NCBI GenBank assembly: GCA_014189435.1
Contig: CP050295.1
Coordinates: forward strand, 558,001-622,000
Source of the DNA: Mesorhizobium loti
GTDB taxonomy: Bacteria > Pseudomonadota > Alphaproteobacteria > Rhizobiales > Rhizobiaceae
Reading direction: 5' to 3'
DNA length: 64,000 nucleotides
Position numbers and translations under genes: made by a program. The notes below the pieces were generated by a model. It did not search any database, was not told the DNA's origin, and was given only the letters and a program-made list of their open reading frames with translations. Below, piece by piece: positions 19,384 to 29,340 of the stretch. Numbering within the stretch: the first letter of the stretch is position 1; each line of letters starts with the position of its first letter.

Positions 19384-19923
19384 TCGCCGCTGAGCAATCA
19401 CGTTGTTCGAACAGGAAAGCCGCCTAGCTCTGCATTGGCAAGCGCATGATCTTTTCTACGGATTGCCGATCATCGTTGATGAATGGCTGCCAACGGGAGA
19501 GTGAGACTGCCCCATCTGGTCGGCCAGCGATTCGAGGAGTTGGCAAACTTGATCGGGCCGGCCGGAGCTTTCGCTTTGGAAGGCAAGGCATCCGCAGCAG
19601 CATTGTCGACATTCCGCGCCCATGAGAGCCTGCGCACGTCGCTGTGTCACGGTGTCGGCAAAATTGTACTCGACCAACAAGGGGGTTGGTTGCTCGTGTT
19701 CAGCGGAAAAGGTTACCTGTCCAGTTCTGCTAGCCTCGGCAAAGGCCCTCCGAGAGCCGACGGCAATGGAGCGACAGTATGGCGACCGCCTTCTGTCGGC
19801 GTCCGGCAAACCGACGAAGCCCATGCGCACCTTCACGCCTACATCGTCCCTGACGACTTGCGCGCCTCCTGCCTTCATCCGGGCGTTGATAGCGCTGGGA
19901 TATCCTCAAGCGCCTTCCGCCAC
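19384..19923. other. Unassigned 540-bp stretch
   Basis: Overlapping frames exist on both strands but none has a ribosome site with a recognisable domain. The minus-strand frame 19456-19878 contains RDDVGVKVRMGFVGLPDADR, which I cannot place. Probably decayed. Confidence 0.4.
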
Positions 19924-19953
19924 TTGACATGATATCACATGAGATATCATATT
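19924..19953 (+). promoter_or_regulatory. Promoter and operator-like palindrome of the PIN toxin operon
   Basis: TTGACA at 19924-19929 is followed, with 17 bases between, by TCATAT at 19947-19952. An inverted repeat ATGATATC (19929-19936) and GATATCAT (19943-19950) sits across this spacing. That is the usual arrangement for toxin-antitoxin autorepression. Transcription would start close to the ATG at 19960. Confidence 0.55.
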
Positions 19954-19959
19954 GAAGCT

Positions 19960-20397
19960 ATGAATGTGTTCGATGCCAATGTCTTGCTGGCTGGATTGCG
20001 GTCATCGAACGGTGCTTCGAACGTGATCGTCCGCGAGATGATCCAGGGAAACGTCCCTTTCGCCGTGTCGCCCGCCGTCTCGCTCGAATACGAGGACGTG
20101 CTGAAGCGTGCCGGGATTCTCGGAGAGAACCCATGGATCACAAACGAAGAGATCGATGTTGTCCTCGACGCGGTATTCAAGCGCGCCAAACTGGTCTCCC
20201 CTTGGTTCCGGTTCAGGCCGTTCCTGACCGATCCCAAGGACGACCTTTACATCGAATGTGCCCTCGCCGCCGGAGCGAGGACCATCGTCACCAGTGATCG
20301 GCATTTTGACATTCCGGCAGTAGGCGATTTTGGCATTTCGATCATCAAGGCAGGAGCTTTCGTCGCCGAATTCAGAAGAAGGAACCAACCATCATGA
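19960..20397 (+). CDS. PIN-domain ribonuclease toxin (COG1569-type)
   Basis: The start at 19960 gives MNVFDANVLLAGLRSSNGAS, with the first PIN acidic residue in FDANVL. Later acidic positions are in FLTDPKDDLYIECALAAGA, and TSDRHF is a typical C-terminal PIN motif. PIN toxins cleave RNA using a metal held by these acids. A second possible ATG at 19939 falls inside the operator palindrome, so 19960 is preferred. The stop overlaps the next gene by ATGA, and the partner encodes a small helical protein, which fits a toxin-first toxin-antitoxin pair. Confidence 0.8.
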   Translation: MNVFDANVLLAGLRSSNGASNVIVREMIQGNVPFAVSPAVSLEYEDVLKRAGILGENPWITNEEIDVVLDAVFKRAKLVSPWFRFRPFLTDPKDDLYIECALAAGARTIVTSDRHFDIPAVGDFGISIIKAGAFVAEFRRRNQPS

Positions 20398-20663
20398 GCA
20401 CATATCCGTTGAGGCTTGCCGACCATGTGATGGAAGAGGCCAAGCAGGCTGCAGCAGAAGACAACGTGTCGCTGAACCAGCTCCTATCGGCGTTCATTGC
20501 CGACGGTGTCGGCCATCGGCGCGCAATCCTCAGTCTCAAGAAAAGGGCCGCGCGCGGCAGTACCGATGCGGCCTTGGCGATCTTGGATCGCGCGCCGGAT
20601 GTCGCGCCAGATCCAGGAGACGAGCTTGTAGAGGAAGGAAGTTCGGTTAGCCCGAAAATGTGA
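20394..20663 (+). CDS. Antitoxin partner of the PIN toxin (ribbon-helix-helix-like)
   Basis: This is 89 residues starting MSTYPLRLADHVMEEAKQAA and overlapping the toxin stop by four bases, implying coupled translation. The N-terminal pattern (PLRLADHVMEEAKQAAAEDNVSLNQLL) fits a ribbon-helix-helix DNA-binding domain of the HicB/Arc type. The C-terminal acidic tail (DPGDELVEEG) could bind and block the toxin. It probably binds the palindrome at 19929-19950. Confidence 0.7.
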   Translation: MSTYPLRLADHVMEEAKQAAAEDNVSLNQLLSAFIADGVGHRRAILSLKKRAARGSTDAALAILDRAPDVAPDPGDELVEEGSSVSPKM

Positions 20664-21341
20664 GGACTCCAAAAGGGTCGCCTGTGTTTGGTAGATAGGC
20701 TCGATCCCGTTAGCCCTTGCCTTGGGGTTCTATCAAGCAGGATCGACAGCCTTTTCGTGGTGGATGCCTCCGCCCTCGCGCGCAACGCAGCCAAGCTCTT
20801 AGTGAACACAAATCCTATCCTGCGGGCGTTCTCTTCGTCACTGCTTAACTCGTTCTCTCAGGCATGGTGATGTTCCTTTGCCAGTCCTCGGTGAACAGCA
20901 TCAGGAGGCCCGCGGGCGTGGACCGGTGCGCCCCCATGCCCCCACCCCGCGCGGAAACGACTCCTTGCGAAAGCGGCTGCACCATCACGGGAGTCCTTTG
21001 CGAAAGGATTGACGCGAGCATCCGCCCCTCCCCGGCGCGCTCCTCGGGCGCCAGGTCTTTCGATTCAGGGTTGACGTCACGTCACCGCCGCAGGCTTTCA
21101 TGCGCGGCACGGCTTCCCCGAAGCCCCCCGTTCCGTCAGTTTCCTCACCGTCCCGGCCTCGGCCGACGTCCTTCGAAGGCAGCGGCTGCCCGCGGCCTCT
21201 GCCAACCGCTCCGCCGCAGCGACCGTTCTATCGTAGGCTAATCCTTGGTGGGTCCTGAGCAGACCCGATTTCTCGTAGGCAGCGACACAGGACCTGCCGC
21301 CTGGTCTTGTCGAACTGACGCATAGGTTGTAGTGCCGACGT
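20664..21341. other. Unassigned 680-bp stretch
   Basis: GC-rich with several short frames on both strands, none with a recognisable domain or ribosome site. I see no repeats, tRNA or terminator. Confidence 0.4.
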
Positions 21342-21782
21342 ATGGCGCTAAGGGCAGGAATTTTCCCTCAACCGGGACAAGTGTTGATATGCGATTTTGG
21401 ACCAGAACCCGACAAGATTGCGGAACCAGGGATCATGAAGGGCCCGCTCGGTGTCAAACCTGAGATGTACAAGGAGCGTCACTGTGTCGCGCTGAGTGCC
21501 GGCCGAGGACTCACCACCATCGCACCGTTCTCAACTGTCGCTCCAAAAACACCGCAAAAGTATCATTATTGCATTCCTCCGGGGGCGTACCCATTTTTTG
21601 ATCCGCATGAGGAAAACTGGCTCAAGGCCGACATGCTGGAGACCGTTAGCAACGAACGCCTCGACCAGCCTTTTTTGGCAGGGAAGAGGTCTAACGTGAG
21701 CCTCTCGAAAGTGGACTTGTTGGAGGTGCGTAAGGCTATTTTGCACTGGCTAGGCCTCAGTCGCTTGACAGAGCACCTGTGA
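21342..21782 (+). CDS. PemK/MazF-like toxin-family protein
   Basis: This is 146 residues starting MALRAGIFPQPGQVLICDFG. FPQPGQVLICDFGP is the N-terminal strand pattern of PemK/MazF-like proteins (P-x-x-G-D/Q-V). RHCVALSAGRGLTTIAPFST and YPFFDPHEENWLKADMLETV follow as the core. MazF toxins cleave mRNA. No small antitoxin gene lies next to it, so it may be a solitary or diverged member. There is no clear Shine-Dalgarno sequence. The frame is complete. Confidence 0.6.
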   Translation: MALRAGIFPQPGQVLICDFGPEPDKIAEPGIMKGPLGVKPEMYKERHCVALSAGRGLTTIAPFSTVAPKTPQKYHYCIPPGAYPFFDPHEENWLKADMLETVSNERLDQPFLAGKRSNVSLSKVDLLEVRKAILHWLGLSRLTEHL

Positions 21783-21964
21783 GCCACCATATTTACGAAT
21801 GTCAGCCGTACCCATTCGGCAAGATAGATCGTCAAGGCCCTGCAGGTTCACGCCTGTGGGGCCTAAGCTTTTTTGGGAGTAAAAATGCGCTGAATATGCC
21901 TGATAGGGCATTCGACCGAGTTGATGGCGGCGCAGCGCAAAAACCGGGGGCCAAGCCTGCCAGC

Positions 21965-22153
21965 TTACTGCGACCCGCCATGACGAGGACGTGATTTGCC
22001 TCCGACGCCATCCGCTATTCGGTGGCACCGCCAGAGAAGATAGTCTCCAATCACCAATCGATGGGAACCTGGGATCGGCAGGCGATCGAACGTTTTACCC
22101 ATCTCTGGAAACCGAGCCAGATTCTTACGGGCCTCGTCCCAAGACAGTGCCAC
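21965..22153 (-). pseudogene. ParE/RelE-type toxin relic
   Basis: The frame reads DEARKNLARFPEMGKTFDRL, then PIPGSHRLVIGDYLL. This is the central part of ParE-family plasmid-stabilisation toxins (R-x-x-L-A-x-F-P-x-x-G, then R-L-V-x-G-D-Y). Both ends diverge early and no antitoxin frame is beside it. The flanking bases 21783-21964 and 22154-22344 hold nothing I recognise. Confidence 0.45.
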
Positions 22154-22344
22154 CTCATGAAAACTTCATGACCGCCATAGTCTGCGGGAGCGACCTTCGC
22201 TGGGATCGATCGCTGCGGACCTTCGACCAAGTGGCGTATCACGACGAGATTGCAAAATATCTAATGCCGTATCCAGAGGTATAGTGGATGCGTTCAGCTG
22301 GCGCCTGAGATACTGCGCCTCGGAACCTTTGCGAGCCCGAAAGG

Positions 22345-23500
22345 TTGGGGCGGGTGACGGCGGGCCATCGCGCTTCCCTCAGGGGTTTCGAAATCGCCCG
22401 GCTCGGCGAGCCTGCGATCCGGGAACTATTGAATTTGCTCCAGTCGAAGTCCAATCACAGGAAACTGCAGACCGGTCCCAAAACCGCTTTCTGCCGCCTG
22501 TATGACTGGCTCGCCCACGAGTCCGACGACGACGCCTATGAACCCCTTCGTGACATCATCATGCGCCACTCGATCGAGACGATGCCGGTCGTGTCCAGAG
22601 GATGAGATCTTCGGAAGGCCGGTATCTACCCGGAAGTTGCATTCCGTACGAACCGCATCCATCGAGTTCGAAACTCATCCCAAACGCCTTCGCAAACTGC
22701 TCCTTCTTGGCAAGTTGATCGATGAGACGACACGAACTGTCCCCGATGACAAGGTGCTCTTCGATGCCGAAGAAGGCCGCACGTTCATCCGGCGCGTGTT
22801 CGACGCTTTGCCTATGACGGATGCTGCGAAATACCTCAACGTGCCTCGCCTCCACGACCGCGGCCTGCTGGAGCACGGGTTCATCCGACCCGTGATCGAA
22901 CTCGACCAAGGAGTTCTTACGCACTACAATTTTGCAAAGGCGGCCCTGGATGATTTCCTGGCGCGCCTCCTCGCCGGCGCAGACGAACCTGGCGAGGCGG
23001 ACCCCGGGTTCTGCAATCTCCTCAGTGCCGGAAAGCAAGCATGCTGCGCTGTCATGGAGATCGTCAGGCTTAAGCTCGAAGGGAAACTGACGCGCACGAG
23101 AAAGTCGCCGACTGACTGCGGTTTCCTTTCTCTCCTGGTCGATCCGGATGAGGTCCGCCTACTGGTGCGACGAGAGGAGCATGGCGGACTGTCCCTTCGC
23201 GAAACCGAAAAGAGCCTCGGCGTAAGATCTGAAGTTCTTACCGCCCTCCTCGCGCAAGGCCACCTCCCATTCAGGGTTGGCATCAATCCCGTCAACCGTT
23301 GCCCGCAGAAACTGGTGATGCGAGCCGACCTTGATGAATTCATGAGAACCTATGTGTCGCTCATTCGGCTCGCAAAGGAACGGGGAGTTCATTTCAGCGG
23401 ATTGAAGTCGGCTCTTGAAGAGTCCGGCGTCCCGCTGGCATTCGACCGCGAAACGATCAGCACGAGGTTTTATCGTCGAGACTCGCTGCCGTCCGTTTGA
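22345..23500 (+). pseudogene. tniQ: TniQ/TnsD-family transposition protein, N-terminally truncated and frameshifted
   Basis: The first frame holds HRASLRGFEIARLGEPAIRE and KTAFCRLYDWLAHESDDDAY. At about 22590-22598 one extra base shifts the frame, which continues EDEIFGRPVSTRKLHSVRTA, SIEFETHPKRLRKLLLLGKL and so on to a stop at 23500. This matches the C-terminal two-thirds of TniQ proteins of Tn7/Tn5053-like transposons, which help choose the target site. The zinc-binding N-terminal domain is absent. A terminator and short direct repeats follow, as at a transposon end. Confidence 0.7.
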
Positions 23501-23524
23501 CCCAAGACGTCCATCAATACAAAG

Positions 23525-23546
23525 CCCGGCGCCTGCCGGGTTTTTT
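23525..23546 (+). terminator. Rho-independent terminator after tniQ
   Basis: CCCGGC-GCCT-GCCGGG is a perfect six-pair stem with a four-base loop, followed by six T. It lies 25 bp after the tniQ stop. Confidence 0.9.
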
Positions 23547-23564
23547 GTACCCCAGCACAAGTGA

Positions 23565-23612
23565 GGCGCACTGTCGTGTCCAAAGCGAGGCGTCCTGTTG
23601 TGTCTAAAGCCT
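23565..23612 (+). repeat. Two adjacent 24-bp direct repeats, likely transposase-binding end repeats
   Basis: GGCGCACTGTCGTGTCCAAA with GCGA (23565-23588) and GGCGTCCTGTTGTGTCTAAA with GCCT (23589-23612) agree at 18 of 24 positions. Tn7- and Tn5053-like elements carry such repeats for TnsB/TniA at their ends, and this pair lies right after tniQ. Confidence 0.6.
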
Positions 23613-23954
23613 GAATTCGTGAGGCATTTCTGTATAAAATATTGAGATATTTCAAATAGTTACACGACGATGCGAGGCAAACTTTGAGGGTCCCGACAGG
23701 ACGTCGTTGGCGCATGCGTCGCCTCCATGCGGGATGTGTTCCCGCCATCGAAGGGCAAAGCCGCCATTGATGCAGCCTGTAGACCTTTACAGCTTGCTAG
23801 CGAACGACGCGGCCAAGATTCGCCTGACCGGAGCCTGCGTCGTGGAGATTGACCGCATCAATGCTGACAAGGCCTTCCGGCGTCATCCGCTGGCCTTTGA
23901 CCTCGATGGGTGCGCGGCGTGGCGGCACCCAGCCGATCTGGCTGAAATCAGGGA
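23613..23954. other. Unassigned stretch between tniQ end repeats and mutA
   Basis: The first part is AT-rich, then GC-rich. No domain-bearing frame or RNA gene is recognised. The mutA C-terminus should lie here if complete but does not. Confidence 0.4.
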
Positions 23955-25397
23955 TCAAGAGGAGGCTCCGATCGATTGGTCGATGCGAACCGCAAACAGG
24001 GGCTCGCAGACGGCAACGCCTTCGGTGAAGGCGGGCCGTCGTTCCGCTGCCAGCGTCTCGACCGGACGTTCGCTTTTCAACGGATAGAGCGTGGTGGCGA
24101 TGATGGTTGGCTCGCCTGCCTGATAGGCTGCGTTGCGCCGCGCTGCCGCGGCATGAACGCGTGCCTGGATATGCCCGCCCTGGAGGCTGGACAAGACGCC
24201 GCCCTCGGCCTCGATTGTCTGCAATTCCGCCCAGGCCATCTCGCACAGTTCCGCGGTCAGCGCTTCGACCGCGCCGGATCCGTAGGCAGGATCGGCGACA
24301 TGATCGATATGGCTTTCATTGGCCATGATCAGTTGCGCGTTGCGGGCAACGCGGCGGGCAAAACCCGCCGGCAGACCATGCGCGATCGTGTGCGGCAGGA
24401 TTGAGATCGAATCGGCGCCGCCTGATGCTGCCGCAAAGCAGGCAATCGTGGTGCGCAGGATGTTGGTTTCGGGGTCCAATGCCGTCATCATGCGAAACGA
24501 CGTCTCTGCGTGGATATTGGCGGTGGAATTGGGGATCGAACAGGCTTCCTGCAGCCGTGCCCAGAGCCTGCGCAGTGCCCGAACCTTGGCCACCGACAGG
24601 AATTGGTCCTGGTCGACGCTGAGCGCAAAGCCGATATGGGGTGCGGCATAGACAAGCGGCTGCCGCGCCGTCTCGAACATTCTGAGATAGGAGACCGCCG
24701 AAGCCAGCATGATGCCAAGCTCTTGCGCCTCCGTGGCGCCGGCATTGTGGAGCACGCGGCCGTCCGCCTCCAGGAGCACGCCCGGAACGCCCATCGAGAA
24801 GAAATGCGCCAACGACTGCGGCATCGACGCCTGCAACGCCTCGATCGACATGCGCAGCCGGCCGGTCCCGGCGAAGATCGCCGCCGGATCGATGCCGAAG
24901 GAGAGGTTGAGCTTTGCCGGGTCCGAACGGCGCTTGCTCAGGAGCGCCACCAGCCAGTCGGCCACGGCCCGGCTCCAGGGATGGGCATCGATGCGGATCT
25001 GGATACGGTTGAGCGGCACACCGTCCAGCACTGTCTCCAGTGCCTGCGCCGTCCTCGGCAAGCCGTAGCCGAATGCGTTGGGCGCGCCTTCAAAAACAAG
25101 CGACAATCCCGTCGCGCCTTGCGCTACGTCCTCCAGGGCCTGGGCCCTGGCGCGGTCGATATCCGGATCGTCGACGCGCTGGCTGACGATCCAGGGCGAT
25201 TTCGGGTTTGCGCGCACGGTTGGTTCCGCTGCGGTGCTGCGGTCGTAAAGTGGTTCGATGCGGATGTTGTCGTCGGTGTGCGAGACCAGCTTTTCCTCGA
25301 AGGATGCGCCGGCCAACGCCTTTTCCGCCAGGGCCAGCCATCGCTGGCGCTCGGCATTCTCGGGTTCAACATCCCTGGTCAAGGCTCCAGCTCCCAT
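23955..25397 (-). CDS. mutA: Methylmalonyl-CoA mutase small (beta) subunit, probably C-terminally truncated
   Basis: The start at 25397 follows a GAGGAAGAAGG site and gives MGAGALTRDVEPENAERQRW. The mutase TIM barrel is recognisable, with KSPWIVSQRVDDPDIDRARA and SFRMMTALDPETNILRTT. The full enzyme (MutAB) converts methylmalonyl-CoA to succinyl-CoA using cobalamin in the catalytic large subunit. At 480 residues it lacks the C-terminal cobalamin-like domain of about 150 residues seen in longer small subunits. The frame ends VRIDQSIGASS and then meets unrelated sequence. No mutB is nearby. Probably a stranded, non-catalytic gene. Confidence 0.7.
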   Translation of the reverse strand: MGAGALTRDVEPENAERQRWLALAEKALAGASFEEKLVSHTDDNIRIEPLYDRSTAAEPTVRANPKSPWIVSQRVDDPDIDRARAQALEDVAQGATGLSLVFEGAPNAFGYGLPRTAQALETVLDGVPLNRIQIRIDAHPWSRAVADWLVALLSKRRSDPAKLNLSFGIDPAAIFAGTGRLRMSIEALQASMPQSLAHFFSMGVPGVLLEADGRVLHNAGATEAQELGIMLASAVSYLRMFETARQPLVYAAPHIGFALSVDQDQFLSVAKVRALRRLWARLQEACSIPNSTANIHAETSFRMMTALDPETNILRTTIACFAAASGGADSISILPHTIAHGLPAGFARRVARNAQLIMANESHIDHVADPAYGSGAVEALTAELCEMAWAELQTIEAEGGVLSSLQGGHIQARVHAAAARRNAAYQAGEPTIIATTLYPLKSERPVETLAAERRPAFTEGVAVCEPLFAVRIDQSIGASS

Positions 25398-25839
25398 CCT
25401 TCTTCCTCGTTTTTATGCGTCCGCATCAGCCTGGAACACAGTCTACGGTTCCCGGTCCGATATCGTAATGCAATGCACTTGTTGGATCTGAATTCGACCT
25501 ATCGGAATTATGTCAGCCTGTGGCACAAACCATGGCCGATTGCCACATACCGGCAAAATTGACGATCTCGGCAGCAACCCACGAGCTCCATCCATCTGGT
25601 CGGGAAGCGCATAGTTCAGGGCGATGCTGCGTGATCAGGTGGGTGGTCTCCGGCTGTTTCGTTGTTTTTGAGTTTGCAACCGACATCGAACTGATGTGTG
25701 CGACCCCGGCTCAACAATCCCTGCAGGTGGGGCGAGGCGTCCGCCTTCGTCTCATGGCTAAATCCGGCATCAAAGACAGCCGATGGCGCCACTCGCGGCC
25801 AGTGCCGACCTTTCGAACAGGGCAAGGACTGCCTTGTCA
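25398..25839. other. Unassigned gap between mutA and nodQ
   Basis: Short frames on both strands without recognisable domains. No nod box, terminator or repeat seen. Confidence 0.4.
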
Positions 25840-27780
25840 TCAGATGGATCCACCATTGTCGGCAGGAGGTGGTTGCGCAATGTCACGCTCGTTCAGCCAA
25901 AGTTCCAGGGCCTCTACCATCTCTTCGGCTGACTTGCCGAGTGTCTTGAGATGGATTTCGGGTTTTTCCGGTACTTCATACGGTGAATCGACGCCGGTGA
26001 AATTCTTGATCTCGCCATTCAGCGCCCGGGCATACAGGCCCTTTGGGTCGCGCCTGGCGCATTCTTCGAACGGCGTGTCGACGAACACCTCGACGAATTC
26101 GCCGTCGGCCATCAATTCCCGCGCCATGCGCCGCTCGGCGCTGAACGGCGAGATGAAGGACACGATGACAATCAGCCCGGCATCGGCCATCAGCCGCGCC
26201 ACTTCGGCGACGCGGCGGATGTTTTCGACACGATCGGCGTCGGTGAAGCCGAGATCGCGATTGAGGCCGTGACGGACGTTGTCGCCATCCAGGATGTAGG
26301 TATGGCGCCCGGTGGCGTAGAGCTTCTTTTCAAACAGATTGGCGATGGTCGACTTGCCGGAGCCGGAAAGCCCGGTGAACCAGAACACGGCGGGCCGCTG
26401 GTGCTTCATGTCGGCGCGGACGCGCTTGTCGACATCGAGCGATTGCCAGTGGATGTTTTCGGCGCGGCGCAGCGAATGCAGGATCATGCCGGCGCCGACT
26501 GTGGCGTTGGAGATGCGGTCGATCAGGATGAAGGCGCCAGTGGTGCGGTTCTCTGCGAAAGGATCGAAGGCGATCGGTGTCCGCGTCGAGATGTTGCAGA
26601 TGCCGACTTCGTTCATCTCGAGCGACTTGGCCGCCTCATGAGCAAAGTCGTTGACGTTGATCCGGTATTTCAGGTCGGTGACGGTGGCGCTGGTCTGGTC
26701 GGTCTCGGTGCGCAGGATGTAGGAGCGACCCGGCAGCAGCGCATGCTCGTCGAACCAGACGATGTTGGCGGCGAACTGGTCGGCGACCTGCGGCCGTGCT
26801 GCCGGCGACACCAGCATGTTGCCTCGGGAAACCTCGACCTCGTCGTCGAGGACAAGCGTGATGGCCTGGCCGGCGACTGCCTTTGGCAGGTCACCGCCAT
26901 GCGCGACGATGCGCCTGACATGCGAGGACTTGCCGGATTTGGCGACGACAACCTCGTCGCCCGGCGAAACCGAGCCGGAGGCAATCGTGCCGGCAAAGCC
27001 GCGAAAATCGAGATTGGGACGGTTCACATACTGCACCGGAAACCGGAACGGCAGTTCGACCGCGGCTTCGTCGACCGATACGGTTTCCAGATGCTCGATC
27101 AGCGTCGGGCCGGAATACCATTCCATGCTGTCCGAGCGGCCGGTGACGTTGTCGCCGTAGCGGGCGGACATCGGGATCGGCACGATGGTCTGGAAGCCGA
27201 GATCGCGCGAGAATTGCCGGTAGGCCTCGGTGATGCGTTCGAAGATCGCCTGGTCGAACCCGACGAGATCGATCTTGTTGACGGCCAGCACGATGTGCCG
27301 GATGCCGAGCAGCGAGGCGATGATCGAATGGCGTCTCGTCTGCGGCAATACCCCTTGCCGGGCATCGATCAGCACGATGGCCAGGTCGGCGGTCGAGGCG
27401 CCGGTCGCCATGTTACGCGTGTATTGTTCGTGGCCGGGCGTGTCGGCAACGATGAACTTGCGCTTCGGCGTAGCGAAGAAGCGATAGGCGACGTCGATGG
27501 TGATACCTTGCTCGCGCTCGGCCTCGAGGCCATCGACCAGAAGCGCGAAATCGATGTCGTCGCCGGTCGTGCCGTGTTTGCGCGAATCGCGTTCGAGCGC
27601 GGCGAGCTGGTCCTCGAAAATCTGCTTGGTGTCCGACAGCAGGCGGCCGATCAGCGTCGACTTGCCATCATCGACGGAACCGCAGGTCAGGAAACGCAGC
27701 AGCGATTTCTTCTCCTGCGCCGCCAGATAGTCGCGGACGCCGTCAGTGGAGGCGAGGCTCTTTGCCATGATGTGGCGCAT
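25840..27780 (-). CDS. nodQ: NodQ: ATP sulfurylase GTPase subunit fused to APS kinase
   Basis: This is a 646-residue bifunctional protein. The N-terminal EF-Tu-like GTPase shows GSVDDGKST (about residues 34-42), DTPGHEQY and NKID. The C-terminal APS kinase has its own P-loop [11 protein letters not shown] near residue 470 and [10 protein letters not shown]. With NodP it makes APS and then PAPS, the sulfate donor for NodH. The start at 27780 is placed two bases after the NodP stop; MAKSLAS, four codons in, is an alternative. It is last in the NodH-DUF2061-NodP-NodQ series and intact. Housekeeping CysNC homologues are similar, but the position beside nodH supports nodQ. Confidence 0.93.
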   Translation of the reverse strand: MRHIMAKSLASTDGVRDYLAAQEKKSLLRFLTCGSVDDGKSTLIGRLLSDTKQIFEDQLAALERDSRKHGTTGDDIDFALLVDGLEAEREQGITIDVAYRFFATPKRKFIVADTPGHEQYTRNMATGASTADLAIVLIDARQGVLPQTRRHSIIASLLGIRHIVLAVNKIDLVGFDQAIFERITEAYRQFSRDLGFQTIVPIPMSARYGDNVTGRSDSMEWYSGPTLIEHLETVSVDEAAVELPFRFPVQYVNRPNLDFRGFAGTIASGSVSPGDEVVVAKSGKSSHVRRIVAHGGDLPKAVAGQAITLVLDDEVEVSRGNMLVSPAARPQVADQFAANIVWFDEHALLPGRSYILRTETDQTSATVTDLKYRINVNDFAHEAAKSLEMNEVGICNISTRTPIAFDPFAENRTTGAFILIDRISNATVGAGMILHSLRRAENIHWQSLDVDKRVRADMKHQRPAVFWFTGLSGSGKSTIANLFEKKLYATGRHTYILDGDNVRHGLNRDLGFTDADRVENIRRVAEVARLMADAGLIVIVSFISPFSAERRMARELMADGEFVEVFVDTPFEECARRDPKGLYARALNGEIKNFTGVDSPYEVPEKPEIHLKTLGKSAEEMVEALELWLNERDIAQPPPADNGGSI

Positions 27781-27782
27781 GG

Positions 27783-28688
27783 TCAGAAATACCCCTCGCG
27801 CTTCTTCTTTTCCATCGAGCCGGCTTCATCGCGGTCGATCAGGCGTCCCTGCCGTTCGGAGGTGCGCGCGGTCAGCATTTCGCCGACGATGGCTTCCAGC
27901 GTGTCGGCATCCGATTCGATGGCGCGGGTCAGCGGATAGCAACCGAGCGTGCGGAACCGCACAAGGCGGTCCTCCACAGTCTCGCCGGGGCGCAGTTTCA
28001 TGCGCTCGTCATCCCGCAGGATCAGCATGCCGTCGCGCTCGACGACGGGCCGTTGCTTGGCGAAATAGAGCGGCACGATCGGGATGTCTTCCTGCAGAAT
28101 GTACTGCCAGATGTCGAGCTCGGTCCAATTCGACAGCGGAAAGACGCGGATCGATTCACCCGATGCGATGCGGGTGTTGAATATCTTCCACATCTCCGGC
28201 CGTTGGTTCTTCGGGTCCCACACATGCTGCGCGTTGCGGAAGGAGAATATGCGTTCCTTGGCGCGGGATTTCTCCTCGTCGCGTCGGGCGCCGCCAAAGG
28301 CGGCGTCGAAACCGTATTTGTCGAGCGCCTGGCGCAACGCCACGGTCTTCATCACATGGGTGTGCGTGTTCGAACCGTGATCGAACGGGTTGATGTTGTC
28401 GCGCACGCCATCTTCGTTGACATGAACCAGGAGATCGAAGCCGAGTTTCTGCGCCATCTGATCGCGAAAGGCGATCATCTCGCGGAATTTCCACGTCGTG
28501 TCGACGTGAAGGAAGGGGAATGGCGGCTTGGCGGGATAAAACGCCTTCATCGCCAGATGCATCAGCACGGAGGAGTCCTTGCCGACCGAATAGAGCATGA
28601 CCGGCTTGGCAAAGGCGGCCGCAACCTCGCGGAAGATGTGGATGGACTCGGCCTCAAGCCGTTGCAGGTGCGTCAAAGGAACATTCAT
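27783..28688 (-). CDS. nodP: NodP: ATP sulfurylase small subunit
   Basis: This is 301 residues starting [30 protein letters not shown] (residues 33-42) is the PP-loop of the CysD/NodP family, and [16 protein letters not shown] is a conserved substrate-binding stretch. It activates sulfate with ATP to form APS, driven by GTP hydrolysis in NodQ. The stop is two bases from the NodQ start, so they are co-translated. Upstream 28689-28883 has no clear nod box, so expression probably comes from further upstream. Confidence 0.93.
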   Translation of the reverse strand: MNVPLTHLQRLEAESIHIFREVAAAFAKPVMLYSVGKDSSVLMHLAMKAFYPAKPPFPFLHVDTTWKFREMIAFRDQMAQKLGFDLLVHVNEDGVRDNINPFDHGSNTHTHVMKTVALRQALDKYGFDAAFGGARRDEEKSRAKERIFSFRNAQHVWDPKNQRPEMWKIFNTRIASGESIRVFPLSNWTELDIWQYILQEDIPIVPLYFAKQRPVVERDGMLILRDDERMKLRPGETVEDRLVRFRTLGCYPLTRAIESDADTLEAIVGEMLTARTSERQGRLIDRDEAGSMEKKKREGYF

Positions 28689-28883
28689 GTCGGCACTTTC
28701 TAATCCAGCCTTTGACGGCGCTTAAAGCGCCGCCCCGGGCAGAACTGCCAGTCATCCCCGAAGCGGGCCCCTGCAAGCGCGAATGTGCGCCGGACGTTCG
28801 ACGCTTGCTGAAACCATATGATCACAGCTTTCGTCATCGCAACGATCTGAGACATCCGAGAGATTGCCCCAATGGTGTGCTGT

Positions 28884-29123
28884 TCAATCAGCCGGCAATA
28901 TCATACGCCGGCCAAACGGAATGAACGACCATGCCCGTTCGTGGAGATAGTACAGCACGATTTTTGTAATAACTTCAGCACTGGCGATCGATCCTGCGGA
29001 AACGACATTTCCAGTTATGAGCCAGCTCAGCGCGAACGTATCGACACTGCCTGTGATGCGCCAACTGACGGCCTTGGCTATGGATCTGCCGTGGGTCTCG
29101 GGAACAGGAATGAACATGCGCAA
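28884..29123 (-). CDS. DUF2061 small membrane protein in the sulfation cluster
   Basis: This is 79 residues. ETHGRSIAKAVSWRITGSVD is the signature N-terminus of DUF2061 (COG3205), followed by two hydrophobic segments (about residues 28-42 and 47-60) and HERAWSFIPFGR. DUF2061 genes often occur next to sulfate-activation genes, but the function is not established. Lying between nodH and nodP on the same strand, it probably belongs to the same transcript and may aid sulfate supply at the membrane. The start at 29123 is the first ATG; a shorter start is possible. Confidence 0.75.
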   Translation of the reverse strand: MRMFIPVPETHGRSIAKAVSWRITGSVDTFALSWLITGNVVSAGSIASAEVITKIVLYYLHERAWSFIPFGRRMILPAD

Positions 29124-29340
29124 TCGCTCCAGGGGGACGTCAAAACCGACCTGATTTGGTCAGCTTGGTTTGATGGTGGGAACGTTCTTGATCCTGCCTG
29201 TCGATCAGGTCGGGAGGAAGTACGTTGGCGGTCATGCCCTTCTTCGCAAGTCTGCAACAAGAACGCACTTAGTTGATGCCAATCGCGGCCAAGTGGCAGC
29301 CCCGTCGTGGAGCAAGCCCGCTACTGGCTGCGAAGGCCAG

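Noticed and set aside
24510..25562. 350-codon plus-strand frame opposite mutA
   Set aside because: Antisense mirror of MutA with no recognisable domain.
26269..27939. 556-codon open frame on the plus strand opposite nodQ
   Set aside because: It is a GC-rich mirror of the well-conserved NodQ frame and has no family motifs or ribosome site.
28053..28703. 216-codon plus-strand frame opposite nodP
   Set aside because: Antisense mirror of NodP; no independent support.
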